NCBI RefSeq assembly: GCF_900078395.1
Contig: NZ_FKLA01000009.1
Span: 471,305-535,304 of the forward strand
From: Anaerotruncus rubiinfantis
GTDB lineage: Bacteria > Bacillota > Clostridia > Oscillospirales > Ruminococcaceae
Reading direction: 5' to 3'
Length of the DNA stretch: 64,000 bases
The position numbers and the translations under genes are program-made. Each line of letters begins with the position of its first letter. Positions within the stretch are counted from its first letter, which is position 1. Positions 24,365 through 32,643 of this stretch are shown piece by piece. The notes below the pieces were generated by a model. The model ran no database searches. It saw only the letters and a list, made by a program, of their open reading frames with translations, and was not told the DNA's origin.

Positions 24365-25644
24365 GTATCTGGATCATGTTCCTCCTGCTTCTGCTCTTTC
24401 TCGCGATCGGGGTGCCAATTGCATTTGGACTGGGGCTGGCTTCGCTGTTTTACCTGATGGCAAACGGAATGCCCATCTCCATGGTACCACAAAAGATGAC
24501 CATTTCGCTCGAAAACTTCATCTTTATCGCGCTGCCGCTCTTTATCCTGGCGGGGGAAATTATGAATACCGGCGGCCTGACCCAAAAGCTGGTCAACGTG
24601 GCCCGCGCGATTGTCGGGCGCTTCCGCGGGGGGCTCGCCTATGTAAACGTGCTGGTCAGCATGCTGTTTGGCGGCGTACAGGGGCTGGCCACAGCGGACA
24701 CTGTGGCGATCGGATCGGTGCTGATCCCGGCAATGGAGAAAGCCGGATACCGCAAGGATTTCAGCGCCGGCGTCACCGTCGCTTCCTCCACCATCTCCTC
24801 GATCATACCGCCCGGCATGCTCTTTATCATCTTTGGATCGGTCACCGGCGTTTCGATTGGGTCGCTCTTTTTGGGCGGCATGGTCCCGGGCATCCTGCTG
24901 GGGCTTGCGCAGATGGCGCTCGTGTTCTTCTATGCGCACAACAAAAAGCTCAGCGTCAACATTCCGGCGGGTGAACGCCTGAGCCTGCATGAATGCCTTC
25001 GTTTCATCGTGCAGGGCCTGCCGACCCTTCTGCTTCCGGTTATCATCATCGGCGGCATCGTGACCGGTATCGCAACCGCTACCGAATCCGCGGTGCTGGC
25101 GGTTGTCTATGCGCTTTTCCTGAGCCTGGTCACCCACGAGATCAGCTGGAGCGACCTGCCGGGGATCTTCTTTAAATCCGCGAAAATGGTCGGTTCGGTC
25201 ATGGTAATTCTCTGCACGTCTTCCATTTTCGGCTATATCCTGACTCAGGAACGGGTCCCGCAGATGGTTGTCGAGCTGCTCTTTGGAATCACAAACAACA
25301 AGTTTGTCCTGCTGCTCATTATCAATCTGTTCCTGTTGTTTGTCGGCACCTTTATGGATTCGACCCCGTCGTGCATCATTCTGGCACCGATCCTTCTGCC
25401 GATCCTGGTGGAAATGAATATGGACCCGGTACATATCGGCGTATTCATGTGCTTCAACCTGGCGCAGGGCCTCATCACCCCGCCGGTCGGCTCCTGCCTG
25501 TACCTGGCTTCCGGAATCAGCCAGCTGCCGGTTGAAAAGATCGCCAAGGCGATGATGCCGTTTTTCCTGATCAACGTGGTGGTGCTGTTGCTCATCACCT
25601 ATTTCCCGCCGTTTGTCCTGTTTGTGCCGTCGCTGGCCGGATGA
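24361..25644 (+). CDS. dctM: TRAP transporter large permease DctM
   Basis: A 427-residue polytopic membrane protein with the complete set of DctM motifs: GGVQGLATADTVAIGSVL, SSIIPPGMLFIIFGSVTGVS and the C-terminal LAQGLITPPVGSCLYL. Translation is coupled to dctQ. It ends 107 bp before the SIS gene; that gap has a short GC hairpin without a T-run, so the downstream genes may be read through. Confidence 0.94.
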   Translation: MSIWIMFLLLLLFLAIGVPIAFGLGLASLFYLMANGMPISMVPQKMTISLENFIFIALPLFILAGEIMNTGGLTQKLVNVARAIVGRFRGGLAYVNVLVSMLFGGVQGLATADTVAIGSVLIPAMEKAGYRKDFSAGVTVASSTISSIIPPGMLFIIFGSVTGVSIGSLFLGGMVPGILLGLAQMALVFFYAHNKKLSVNIPAGERLSLHECLRFIVQGLPTLLLPVIIIGGIVTGIATATESAVLAVVYALFLSLVTHEISWSDLPGIFFKSAKMVGSVMVILCTSSIFGYILTQERVPQMVVELLFGITNNKFVLLLIINLFLLFVGTFMDSTPSCIILAPILLPILVEMNMDPVHIGVFMCFNLAQGLITPPVGSCLYLASGISQLPVEKIAKAMMPFFLINVVVLLLITYFPPFVLFVPSLAG

Positions 25645-25751
25645 CCGGAAACATTCCGCTTTTGCGCCGGCATATCCGGCGTAAATGGGATATAACGTGG
25701 ACAGATATTGAAAACAGCCTTCAAATTATGGTAAGATAGTAGGAGAACACT

Positions 25752-26783
25752 ATGTCAGATTTTTACAACGAGGTAAAAACCCAGCCGGAGAAGCTGCGCG
25801 GGATGCTTGCCCGTTACCGGCAGGAGGATTTTGCGTCCATAAAGGCCGCGGCGGCATTGATCCGCAGCAGCGGGACCGTTGTCTTCAGCGGTATGGGCAC
25901 CTCTTTCCATGCGCCGCTGTGCGTCTATGGGAAGCTTTGCGCCAGGGTTCGTCCGGTTATTCTGGAAGCGGGGGAGCTGCTGGAGAGCTGTCTCGGAATC
26001 ATCCATCCTGGAGATGTCGTCGTGTTGATTTCCCAATCCGGTGAGAGCGTCGAAATTGACCGGCTCACCGAAAAGCTCCGGGGAACCGCCAAAATTATCG
26101 GCATCACCAACCAGCCGGATTCCACCCTGGCCCGCGCGAGCAGCGTCCTGCTGCTTCTGCACGCGGGCCCCGAAAAAAGCATCACCAACAAAACCTTTAC
26201 GAACACGATGGCGCTTTTATATCTGCTGGAATGCTGCGTGGCCGAAGGTTTGCCCGAAACCCTCTGCGGGGAGCTGGACGCTGCGGTTCCTGAAATGGAG
26301 CGGGTTCTGCGGGAGCTACCCGCCGAAATCGCGGCAGCCGCCAAGACGCTTGCACCCGCCGACATGGTCCATTTCATCGGCCGCGGCGGCGCCGCGATGA
26401 CCGTTGCCAACCAGAGCGCGCTCATATTCATGGAGGGCGCGAACTGCGCGGCGCGTGCGTTTACCTCCGGCGGCTTCCATCACGGACCGATTGAAATCTG
26501 CGGGCCCGGCCACCGGGCGGTTTTCTATGCGAACGAACCGGAGACCTTCCCCAAAATGCTGGAGCTGGCCAGACAGATTGCCGGATATGGAAGCCATGTG
26601 GTGATGGTGACCAACCTCCCATGCGAGCTTCCGGGCTGCATCCAGCTGCATGCCGCAACCGCCGAACAATTTGCCATGGCGTCCGCCATGGTGATGGAAC
26701 TGCTGCTGGTGCGGATTGCGGAAAATCGCGGGCTCACCGCGGGGGAATTCCAGATCACCAATAAAATCTGTCAGGTTGACTGA
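25752..26783 (+). CDS. Double-SIS-domain sugar isomerase/deglycase-like protein
   Basis: A 343-residue protein with two SIS domains, as in the isomerase half of GlmS, AgaS and the fructoselysine-6-phosphate deglycase FrlB. First domain: VVFSGMGTSFHAPLCVYGKL and VVVLISQSGESVEIDRL (phosphosugar-binding Ser/Gly loop). Second: MVHFIGRGGAAMTVANQSAL and FTSGGFHHGPIEI, where the H-H-G-P region is typical of this enzyme group. It lacks the glutaminase half of GlmS. Good ribosome site (AGGAG). Next to a PfkB kinase and a HutC-type GntR regulator, it could cleave or isomerise a phosphorylated fructosamine, but amino-sugar isomerisation is also possible. Confidence 0.85.
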   Translation: MSDFYNEVKTQPEKLRGMLARYRQEDFASIKAAAALIRSSGTVVFSGMGTSFHAPLCVYGKLCARVRPVILEAGELLESCLGIIHPGDVVVLISQSGESVEIDRLTEKLRGTAKIIGITNQPDSTLARASSVLLLLHAGPEKSITNKTFTNTMALLYLLECCVAEGLPETLCGELDAAVPEMERVLRELPAEIAAAAKTLAPADMVHFIGRGGAAMTVANQSALIFMEGANCAARAFTSGGFHHGPIEICGPGHRAVFYANEPETFPKMLELARQIAGYGSHVVMVTNLPCELPGCIQLHAATAEQFAMASAMVMELLLVRIAENRGLTAGEFQITNKICQVD

Positions 26784-26817
26784 TTAAAATATGCGGAAAT
26801 CATGATGAGGTGTCGCC

Positions 26818-27597
26818 ATGCAAAAACTGGACAGAGAAGGGCCGCTGACCCTGACCTACCAACTGACCGAAATCCTGCGGGAGCGGATCGCGAATTTCTA
26901 TGATCCCGGTGCGCTGCTGCCTTCTGAAAAGGAATTGGTGCAGGAATTTAATGTGAGCAATATCACTGTCCGAAATGCGTTGGAAAACCTCGTAATTGAG
27001 GGGATTGTCACCCGAAAACGCGGAAAAGGCACCTTTGTGTCCGAGAAGAAGATTTCTTCCAATATCACCCGCTTGCAAAGCGGCACCCAGCTCTTCCAGG
27101 AAAGCGGGATGATTTCCCATGTCGAGTTGCTCGAGGCGGTCAAAGTGAAAGCAAACCTTCCGACTGCGACCCAGTTTGGGCTGCCGGAGGGCGCGCTCTT
27201 TAACACTCTCACCCGCCGCCGTATGCTGGACGCGGTCCCCTACAGCCTGGAAACCAGTTATATCCCGCAGGAGATCTGCCCGGATATCAGCGACCGGTAC
27301 CAGGGGGGCTCGCTCTATGAATTCCTCGAAAAGCAGTATGGCATTTTCATGACCCGTTCAGAGGAGATTTATACGGCTGTCGCGCTGCATTCCAAACAGG
27401 CAAAGCTGCTCCACCAGGAACGCGGCGCGGCCGCCCTGCTCCTGCGCGGCCGGGTCTACGACCAGAATGACCGCCTCGTGGCGGTCGAAGAGTCGCTTTA
27501 CCGCAGCGACAAATTTGAAATTGTCGTGCAGGCCAATTCCAGCCTGCCGCGTCCCACAAAATTAATTGAACCGAATTCAGGAGGCAATTATGGCTAA
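26818..27597 (+). CDS. HutC/FrlR-type GntR regulator with UTRA domain
   Basis: A 259-residue regulator. The N-terminal winged helix (GALLPSEKELVQEFNVSNIT) is followed by a UTRA effector domain (from about residue 90), which binds small molecules such as phosphosugars or histidine-related compounds; PYSLETSYIPQEICPD is a typical UTRA motif. It is encoded between the SIS and lyase genes, overlapping the latter by 8 bp, so it is probably an autoregulated local repressor of TRAP system 3. FrlR of fructosamine operons has the same architecture. Confidence 0.9.
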   Translation: MQKLDREGPLTLTYQLTEILRERIANFYDPGALLPSEKELVQEFNVSNITVRNALENLVIEGIVTRKRGKGTFVSEKKISSNITRLQSGTQLFQESGMISHVELLEAVKVKANLPTATQFGLPEGALFNTLTRRRMLDAVPYSLETSYIPQEICPDISDRYQGGSLYEFLEKQYGIFMTRSEEIYTAVALHSKQAKLLHQERGAAALLLRGRVYDQNDRLVAVEESLYRSDKFEIVVQANSSLPRPTKLIEPNSGGNYG

Positions 27598-28495
27598 ATA
27601 TTTTTCGGGGATTATGGTCCCTGTTATGACCCCGTTTGATCAGTCGGGCAAGATCGCTGAGGCGGAGCTCGACCGGCACATCCGTTTCCTTGTGGATGCG
27701 GGCGTGCACAGCCTGCTCGTTCCGAGCGGCACCGGTGAATTCGCAAACCTCACTTTTGAACAGAAGGAGCTTGTCACCCGGACTGCTGTCAAGGCCGCTG
27801 CGGGGAAGGTTCCTGTTGTTTCGCTGGTGAGCGACTGTTCCACCGAAAATGTGCTTAAGCTGTGTGAGCTGGCAAAAAAATGCGGCGCAGCTGAGCTGAT
27901 GCTCACCCCGCCATACTATTCCCACGTCGATCAGCGTGCGCTGCTTGAATTTTTCACATTGGTTGCGGATCGGTGCGATCTGCCGCTTTGGCTGTATCAC
28001 CAGCCTGGAGAAACCAAGCTGACCATCGAACCGGAAACCGTTCTGGAACTTGCAAAGCATCCAAACATCGTGGGCATCAAGGTCGCCGCGGGGGACGATT
28101 TCTTCTATTTCTGCCGCCTGCGCCAGATGCTGCGCGCAAACGACGATTTCAGCGTGCTGATGGGCGAGGATTTTGCCACGCTGCCGTCCTATGTGATGGG
28201 TGGGGACGGATCGGTTTCTTCGCTTGCGAACGTCACGCCAAAGGAATTTGTCGAGATTTTCGATGCGTACCGGGCGGGGGATCTGAAACGCGCGCAGGCG
28301 CTCCAGGAGCGGATTATGGATATTTTCGCCGCAATGGTCATGGTCGACACGGGCGCTTATCAGAGTGCCTGCAAGACGGTTCTGCGGGAGATGGGCCTTT
28401 ATTCCACCAACCTTGTGAGCAGCCCGTTTGTTTCGGTGCTTCCTGAAGAGGAAGCCCAAATCATTGCCAAGGCCAAAGCTTTGGGCGTCATTTGA
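27590..28495 (+). CDS. DapA/NanA family class I aldolase (dihydrodipicolinate synthase-like)
   Basis: A 301-residue TIM-barrel lyase. The Schiff-base lysine is K164 (VGIKVAAGD) and the catalytic tyrosine is Y136 (WLYHQPGE), at the positions normal for the family; the N-terminal substrate loop is GTGEFANLT. It is not expected to be the biosynthetic DapA, because it is the last gene of a catabolic TRAP operon; sialate lyase, 2-keto-3-deoxy-gluconate aldolase or hydroxyproline-type deaminase-dehydratase functions are alternatives. Start 27590 follows CAGGAGGC and overlaps the regulator gene. Confidence 0.88.
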   Translation: MAKYFSGIMVPVMTPFDQSGKIAEAELDRHIRFLVDAGVHSLLVPSGTGEFANLTFEQKELVTRTAVKAAAGKVPVVSLVSDCSTENVLKLCELAKKCGAAELMLTPPYYSHVDQRALLEFFTLVADRCDLPLWLYHQPGETKLTIEPETVLELAKHPNIVGIKVAAGDDFFYFCRLRQMLRANDDFSVLMGEDFATLPSYVMGGDGSVSSLANVTPKEFVEIFDAYRAGDLKRAQALQERIMDIFAAMVMVDTGAYQSACKTVLREMGLYSTNLVSSPFVSVLPEEEAQIIAKAKALGVI

Positions 28496-28501
28496 ACAGA
28501 G

Positions 28502-28537
28502 AAAAACCGCCGGCCAAAATTTGGCCGGCGGTTTTTT
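28502..28537. terminator. Terminator after the lyase gene (bidirectional)
   Basis: AAAAACCGCCGGCCAAA and its inverse end in six T. It closes the TRAP 3 operon and could also stop the converging selenium genes. Confidence 0.93.
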
Positions 28538-28594
28538 ATTGGAATCTATTTCGCCGCAAACGGAGAATATTTTTATGGATTTCCAACATGGGTG

Positions 28595-28825
28595 TTATCC
28601 GCATATGCGGTAACCGTCCTCTGTCACCTGGAAAATCTGTTCCACTTCTTCGGGAACAGAATCCGTGGGACAGGCAAAATCCCCCTCATACCGCACACAC
28701 GAGCCGCAGCTGCTGCTCAGTTTTCTGGGCACGGGCATGATTTTGGACTTCCAGTTCCTGGCGTCGCAAAGCTTTTTGAAGCGGATAGCGCCAAAGTGGG
28801 AATAAAAAGTGGCAATGTAAATCAT
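28595..28825 (-). CDS. DUF3343 putative Se/S carrier-like protein
   Basis: A 76-residue protein of the DUF3343 family found with selenium-utilisation genes. It carries the conserved SSCGSCVRYEGD cysteines near the middle and a GAIRFKKLCD N-terminal helix. Cysteine-based handling of persulfide or perselenide is the usual proposal, not proven. It directly follows the TusA-like gene with no gap, as a split version of the two-domain YedF arrangement. Confidence 0.85.
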   Translation of the reverse strand: MIYIATFYSHFGAIRFKKLCDARNWKSKIMPVPRKLSSSCGSCVRYEGDFACPTDSVPEEVEQIFQVTEDGYRICG

Positions 28826-29032
28826 CTATCTGGTAATGGACAGGGTGTATTCCCCATCTTTTTCCGTTACGGCGACCTGATAGCCCTGATGCTCCGCATA
28901 TCGCGTTACATTCTCCCTGGCGGCGGGATTGTCCACCACAATTTGATAGGCGGGTTCTTTAGAGAGCATCGCCTTTTGTATCATAATGACAGGTTCCGGA
29001 CAGGACAATCCCCTTGCATCCAATTTGTTCAT
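28826..29032 (-). CDS. TusA/YedF-type sulfurtransferase-like protein
   Basis: A 68-residue TusA-fold protein with the diagnostic CPEP motif (LDARGLSCPEPVIMIQKA) whose Cys carries a persulfide or perselenide. It lies between yedE and DUF3343 genes, an arrangement known from labile-selenium and selenoprotein pathways, so selenium relay is more likely than tRNA thiolation. Identity as the N-terminal half of YedF is inferred from context. Confidence 0.88.
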   Translation of the reverse strand: MNKLDARGLSCPEPVIMIQKAMLSKEPAYQIVVDNPAARENVTRYAEHQGYQVAVTEKDGEYTLSITR

Positions 29033-29044
29033 CTTTATGCTCCT

Positions 29045-30133
29045 TTACAGCTTTTGCTTATGGAAGGTGTTGAGACAGGCGATCAACAGGACAACGCCAA
29101 TTCCGATCACCACGGCAATCATACCGTTGGCGGTGGGGCCTTCACCGCTGGAAGCCAGCCCGAAATTATGTGCGAATGCCGCGCCCGCCACCAGACCGAT
29201 AACGGTGATGGCGCTGTCGGTATTGCCCTCGCCGGAAAGCACCAACTGGCGCAGCGGGCAGCCGCCCAGAAGGACACAGCCGAAGCCCACCAGCAGCATC
29301 CCCAGGAAGTTCCACAGACCGTCGGTATGGGCGACCGCCTGCCCCGCGAAGCCCGCTTGGAAGTATGTATCGGGGGTGACCGCTGTCAAAATGAGGTTGC
29401 AGACCAGCGCGCTGGCAAAAACGGCCACGAAACCCGCCAGCAGCTTCCATTCACCGAACAGCGCCATATCCCGGATTCCGCCAACCATACACAACCGCGT
29501 CCGCTGTGCCAGTGCCCCTACAATCAGGCCCGCTCCAAGGCTCAGGAGAATGGCGGCGTGCTTGGCGCCCGGGCCGTCCCCCGGCTCGGTGAAGTGGATA
29601 AAGGCCGGCGCGGCAACCAGCAAAACGAGCAGTATGACCTGTCCGCCCAGGAAAAGGGAACCCTCCAGTTTTGCGTACGGATAAGTGCGCTTGAGGGAGT
29701 AACCGCGGTTCAGAAAAAATACGCCAGCCAGAATGCCGCAGATAAAACCGCCCAGCCCCAAAAGCGCGTTCCAATCCCCGCCGGCAAGCCTGAGGATCAT
29801 CCGGAAGGGGCAGCCCAAAAACATGAGGCATCCAATCATCACAAAAAAGCCCAGTACAAAACGGGTCAATGGAGCGCTCCCGCCCCGCGGGATAAACTCC
29901 TTTTTCCCCAGCGCCACCAGAAAACTTCCCAATACCAGCCCGATGATTTCAGGGCGTATATATTGGACCGCGGCGGCGGAATGGAGCCCCACTGCCCCAG
30001 CGGTGTCCCGCAGGAAGCAGGCGATGCAAAAGCCCATATTCACCGGATTCCCGAAGAGCACCAACAGCGACGCGATGATCCCGATGAAGATCCCTGCCAG
30101 GATAATGCCGCTTTTTTCACTTTTTAAGTCCAT
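29045..30133 (-). CDS. yedE: YedE family selenium/sulfur membrane transporter
   Basis: A 362-residue polytopic protein with about nine to ten hydrophobic segments, of the YedE/YeeE family. Conserved cysteine-containing motifs CIACFLRDTAG, LGCPFRMILRLAGGDWNA, TRLCMVGGIRDM and GGCPLRQLVLSGEGNTDS duplicate the pattern G-C-P-x-R, as in YeeE-type thiosulfate channels. The selenium-associated subfamily has this length. Position with TusA-like and DUF3343 proteins supports transport of a selenium or sulfur species across the membrane. It is the first gene of the minus-strand unit, with a promoter in the repeat region upstream. Confidence 0.88.
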   Translation of the reverse strand: MDLKSEKSGIILAGIFIGIIASLLVLFGNPVNMGFCIACFLRDTAGAVGLHSAAAVQYIRPEIIGLVLGSFLVALGKKEFIPRGGSAPLTRFVLGFFVMIGCLMFLGCPFRMILRLAGGDWNALLGLGGFICGILAGVFFLNRGYSLKRTYPYAKLEGSLFLGGQVILLVLLVAAPAFIHFTEPGDGPGAKHAAILLSLGAGLIVGALAQRTRLCMVGGIRDMALFGEWKLLAGFVAVFASALVCNLILTAVTPDTYFQAGFAGQAVAHTDGLWNFLGMLLVGFGCVLLGGCPLRQLVLSGEGNTDSAITVIGLVAGAAFAHNFGLASSGEGPTANGMIAVVIGIGVVLLIACLNTFHKQKL

Positions 30134-30155
30134 ATTCCGATATCCTCCTCAATTT

Positions 30156-30378
30156 GGCCCGCTTGTGGTGGCCGCAAACGGTGGCCGCCGTTTGCTTTGT
30201 GCTTATATAACACAGCCGCAGGCACGAAGTGCCTGCACGCCGCAAGGCGGCGTCAAAACCGGATTTTCCGGTTTTGGCTATGATGAAATAAGCGCTTGGC
30301 GCGGTTTGGCCGCCCCAGCCCGCCTGTGGCGGGCGCAAACGGTATTTACCGTTTGCTTTGCGCTTATTATAGCACAGT
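30156..30378. repeat. Hairpin-rich intergenic repeat element with two imperfect ~60-bp copies
   Basis: Two related segments (30156-30215 and 30318-30378) share GCCCGC(T/C)TGTGG, the GCAAACGG...CCGTTTGC hairpin, TTTGCTTTG(T/C)GCTTAT and CACAG. Between them lie three compact hairpins: GCAGGCAC/GTGCCTGC (30218-30236), ACGCCGC/GCGGCGT (30237-30253) and AAAACCGGA/TCCGGTTTT (30255-30275). No coding capacity is seen. It resembles a REP- or MITE-like element; the minus-strand promoter for yedE lies in its right-hand copy. Confidence 0.75.
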
Positions 30379-30395
30379 AAAATTTTGGAATCCAA
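30366..30395 (-). promoter_or_regulatory. Extended -10 promoter of the yedE unit
   Basis: On the minus strand TGCTATAAT preceded at 18 bp by TTGGAT. It lies at the end of the repeat element, leaving a structured leader of over 200 bases before yedE. Confidence 0.5.
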
Positions 30396-30492
30396 TTGTA
30401 TTTATTAATTATACGAATAGATTTATTTGTAAATCAAATAAATATCTGCTAAAATGGGGTTGGAAAATGATCAATTTAAGGGGCGATTCATC

Positions 30493-31665
30493 TTGCGGAA
30501 ACTGTATTTTGACAATGCCAGCACATCCTTTCCCAAACCGCGGGAGGTTTCGGAAAGCATCTTCCATTACATGACCCAGGTGGGCAGCAATATCAACCGT
30601 GGGTGCTACGAGCAGGCTTATCAGGTTGAGGAGACGGTTTACGAAACCCGCCGGCTTCTGTGTGAACTGTTTGGCGGGCAGGATTGTAAGAACGCCGTGT
30701 TTACAAAAAACGTGACCGAGAGCCTGAATCTGCTGATGAAGGGATATCTGAGGCCGGGCGACCATGTGTTGGTGTCCTCCATGGAGCATAACGCCGTAAT
30801 GCGTCCGCTTACGCAGCTCTCCCAAAGCGGCGTAAGCTTTTCCCGCGTACCCTGCAGCGAAAAGGGAGAGCTTTCGCCGGAAATGCTGCAGGCATATCTG
30901 CGCGAAAATACAAAAGCGGTTGTGATGACCCATGCGAGCAATGTATGCGGCACGCTTCTGCCGGTTCGGGAAGTCGGGCGGTTTTGCAGGGCCAACGGCC
31001 TGCGATTCTTTGTGGACGCGGCACAGACCGCCGGGGTGTGGCCGATCGACATGGAGGAAATGTGTATCGACGCGCTGGCGTTCACCGGCCACAAAGGATT
31101 GCTGGGGCCGCAGGGGATCGGCGGGTTTCTGCTGCGGGAGGAGATGATCCCCTTGTTGGAGCCGCTTATTTCCGGCGGGACTGGAAGCCTCAGCCACACG
31201 GAGGAGATCCCGGATTTTATGCCGGACCGCTTTGAGCCAGGCACCATGAATCTGCCGGGAATCATCGGGCTTCACGCTGGACTGCTGTGGCTGCAAAAAA
31301 CAGGGATCACGGCTGTCCGTGAGCATGAACTTCAGCTCACAGGCCGTTTCCTGGCAGGGTTGGAACCTTTGGAAAACAGCGGCCTGCTCCGCGTTGTGGG
31401 GAAAAAAGATACCGCGGGCAGAACTGGTGTGGTCTCCCTGCAAACGCCGGGACAGGATATTTCCCATGTGGCCTGCCAGCTGGATGACGCTTATGGGATC
31501 ATGACCCGGGTGGGGCTGCACTGCGCGCCTGCCGCCCACAAAACGCTGGGCACCTATCCGACGGGCACCATCCGATTTTCCTTTGGATGGTGGAACAGCG
31601 GGGATGAGGTGGATGCGGCGGTTCATGCGCTGCACAAGATCCTGGAGGCGGGGAATGGAATTTAA
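30493..31665 (+). CDS. Cysteine desulfurase/selenocysteine lyase family class V aminotransferase
   Basis: A PLP enzyme of about 390 residues that abstracts sulfur or selenium from (seleno)cysteine. The PLP lysine is K201 in FTGHKGLLGPQG, and the nucleophilic Cys is in RVGLHCAPAAHK near the C-terminus, with RFSFGWWNS beyond it. I prefer the TTG at 30493 because AAGGGG lies nine bases upstream and homology begins at LYFDNASTSFP; an ATG at 30454 lacks a ribosome site. It is divergent from the selenium genes and overlaps the LysR gene. This short desulfurase subgroup is often found with yedE/yedF, so selenium delivery is plausible. Confidence 0.9.
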   Translation: MRKLYFDNASTSFPKPREVSESIFHYMTQVGSNINRGCYEQAYQVEETVYETRRLLCELFGGQDCKNAVFTKNVTESLNLLMKGYLRPGDHVLVSSMEHNAVMRPLTQLSQSGVSFSRVPCSEKGELSPEMLQAYLRENTKAVVMTHASNVCGTLLPVREVGRFCRANGLRFFVDAAQTAGVWPIDMEEMCIDALAFTGHKGLLGPQGIGGFLLREEMIPLLEPLISGGTGSLSHTEEIPDFMPDRFEPGTMNLPGIIGLHAGLLWLQKTGITAVREHELQLTGRFLAGLEPLENSGLLRVVGKKDTAGRTGVVSLQTPGQDISHVACQLDDAYGIMTRVGLHCAPAAHKTLGTYPTGTIRFSFGWWNSGDEVDAAVHALHKILEAGNGI

Positions 31666-32554
31666 ACAGCTGCAGTCCTTTATCGCGGTGGCAAAGTATA
31701 ACAGCTTTACAAAGGCGGCGGAACGGTTATACATCTCTCAGCCCACCATCAGCGCCCATATCCGGGCATTGGAGGAGGAGCTGCGCACCCGGCTGATCCT
31801 GCGAACGACGAAAAGCATTGAACTGACCTGCAACGGGCAGGAGCTGTATGACTATGCCGTCAATATTATGGAACTGCGGGACCGGATGATAAAGCACTGC
31901 TCTGAGGTGGAAAAAAAGATCATCCATCTGGGGGCGTCAACCATTCCCTCCGCTTACATCCTGCCGGAGGTTCTTCCCGTATATGGAAAGGACCATCCGG
32001 AGGTCTATTTCATCATCCACCAAAGCGACAGTCAGACGGTTGCGGACGGGCTGCTGGACGGAGTCTTTGACATCGGGCTTATGGGGATGAAGAGCGAGGA
32101 CAGACGGCTTGACTGCACACCGTTTTGCCAGGACCATATGGTTGTGATTACACCGGTCAACGAGCATTTTCTGGCGCTGAAAGAACAGGCGCAGACCCCA
32201 GTTGAAATACTGCTCAAGGAACCCATCATCCTGCGGGAAAAAGGGAGCGGCAGCAAAAAAAGCATCGATTATTTTTTGGAGAGCCTAGGCGTTTCCGAGG
32301 AGGATCTTCAGATCACCGCCCGGGTCAACGACCAGGAGGCGATTAAAAACCTTGTCGCCGGCGGACTGGGAATCTCAATCACTTCCGAAAAGGCCGCTCA
32401 CAATTTTCTCATAGCCAAAAGGCTGCTGATGTTCGAGCTACCGGAATACTCCCGGAAACGGGATCTCTATCTGGCTTTGCGGAAAAACAGCGCTCCCAAG
32501 AGTTATGTCCTGGAGTTCGCCCAGTTCGTAAAACGGCATTATGAGCAAGCTTAA
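31655..32554 (+). CDS. LysR family transcriptional regulator
   Basis: A 299-residue regulator: N-terminal helix-turn-helix (MEFKQLQSFIAVAKYNSFTK, SQPTISAHI) and a type 2 periplasmic-binding effector domain from about residue 90. The start overlaps the desulfurase gene by 11 bp after GGAGGCGGGG. The C-terminal motif KNLVAGGLGISITSEKAA is typical of CysB/CysL-like members. Probable target: the desulfurase and divergent yedE unit. The co-inducer is unknown but may be a sulfur or selenium metabolite. Confidence 0.92.
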   Translation: MEFKQLQSFIAVAKYNSFTKAAERLYISQPTISAHIRALEEELRTRLILRTTKSIELTCNGQELYDYAVNIMELRDRMIKHCSEVEKKIIHLGASTIPSAYILPEVLPVYGKDHPEVYFIIHQSDSQTVADGLLDGVFDIGLMGMKSEDRRLDCTPFCQDHMVVITPVNEHFLALKEQAQTPVEILLKEPIILREKGSGSKKSIDYFLESLGVSEEDLQITARVNDQEAIKNLVAGGLGISITSEKAAHNFLIAKRLLMFELPEYSRKRDLYLALRKNSAPKSYVLEFAQFVKRHYEQA

Positions 32555-32583
32555 ACAGCTTGCCAGTCCTTTTCCGGAACGCC

Positions 32584-32629
32584 AAAATGCACCCGCCGCG
32601 GTTTTTTAAACCTGCGGCGGGTGCATTTT
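32584..32629. terminator. Bidirectional terminator between lysR and rraA genes
   Basis: AAAATGCACCCGCCGC and its inverse GCGGCGGGTGCATTTT enclose a short loop, with A and T runs on both sides. Confidence 0.9.
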
Positions 32630-32643
32630 ATGCCTGACTGGAA

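Noticed and set aside
30156..30378. CRISPR array or small RNA gene in the repeat region
   Set aside because: There are only two imperfect copies and no spacers of regular length. The hairpins fit an intergenic repeat element, and no independent promoter/terminator pair defines a small RNA.
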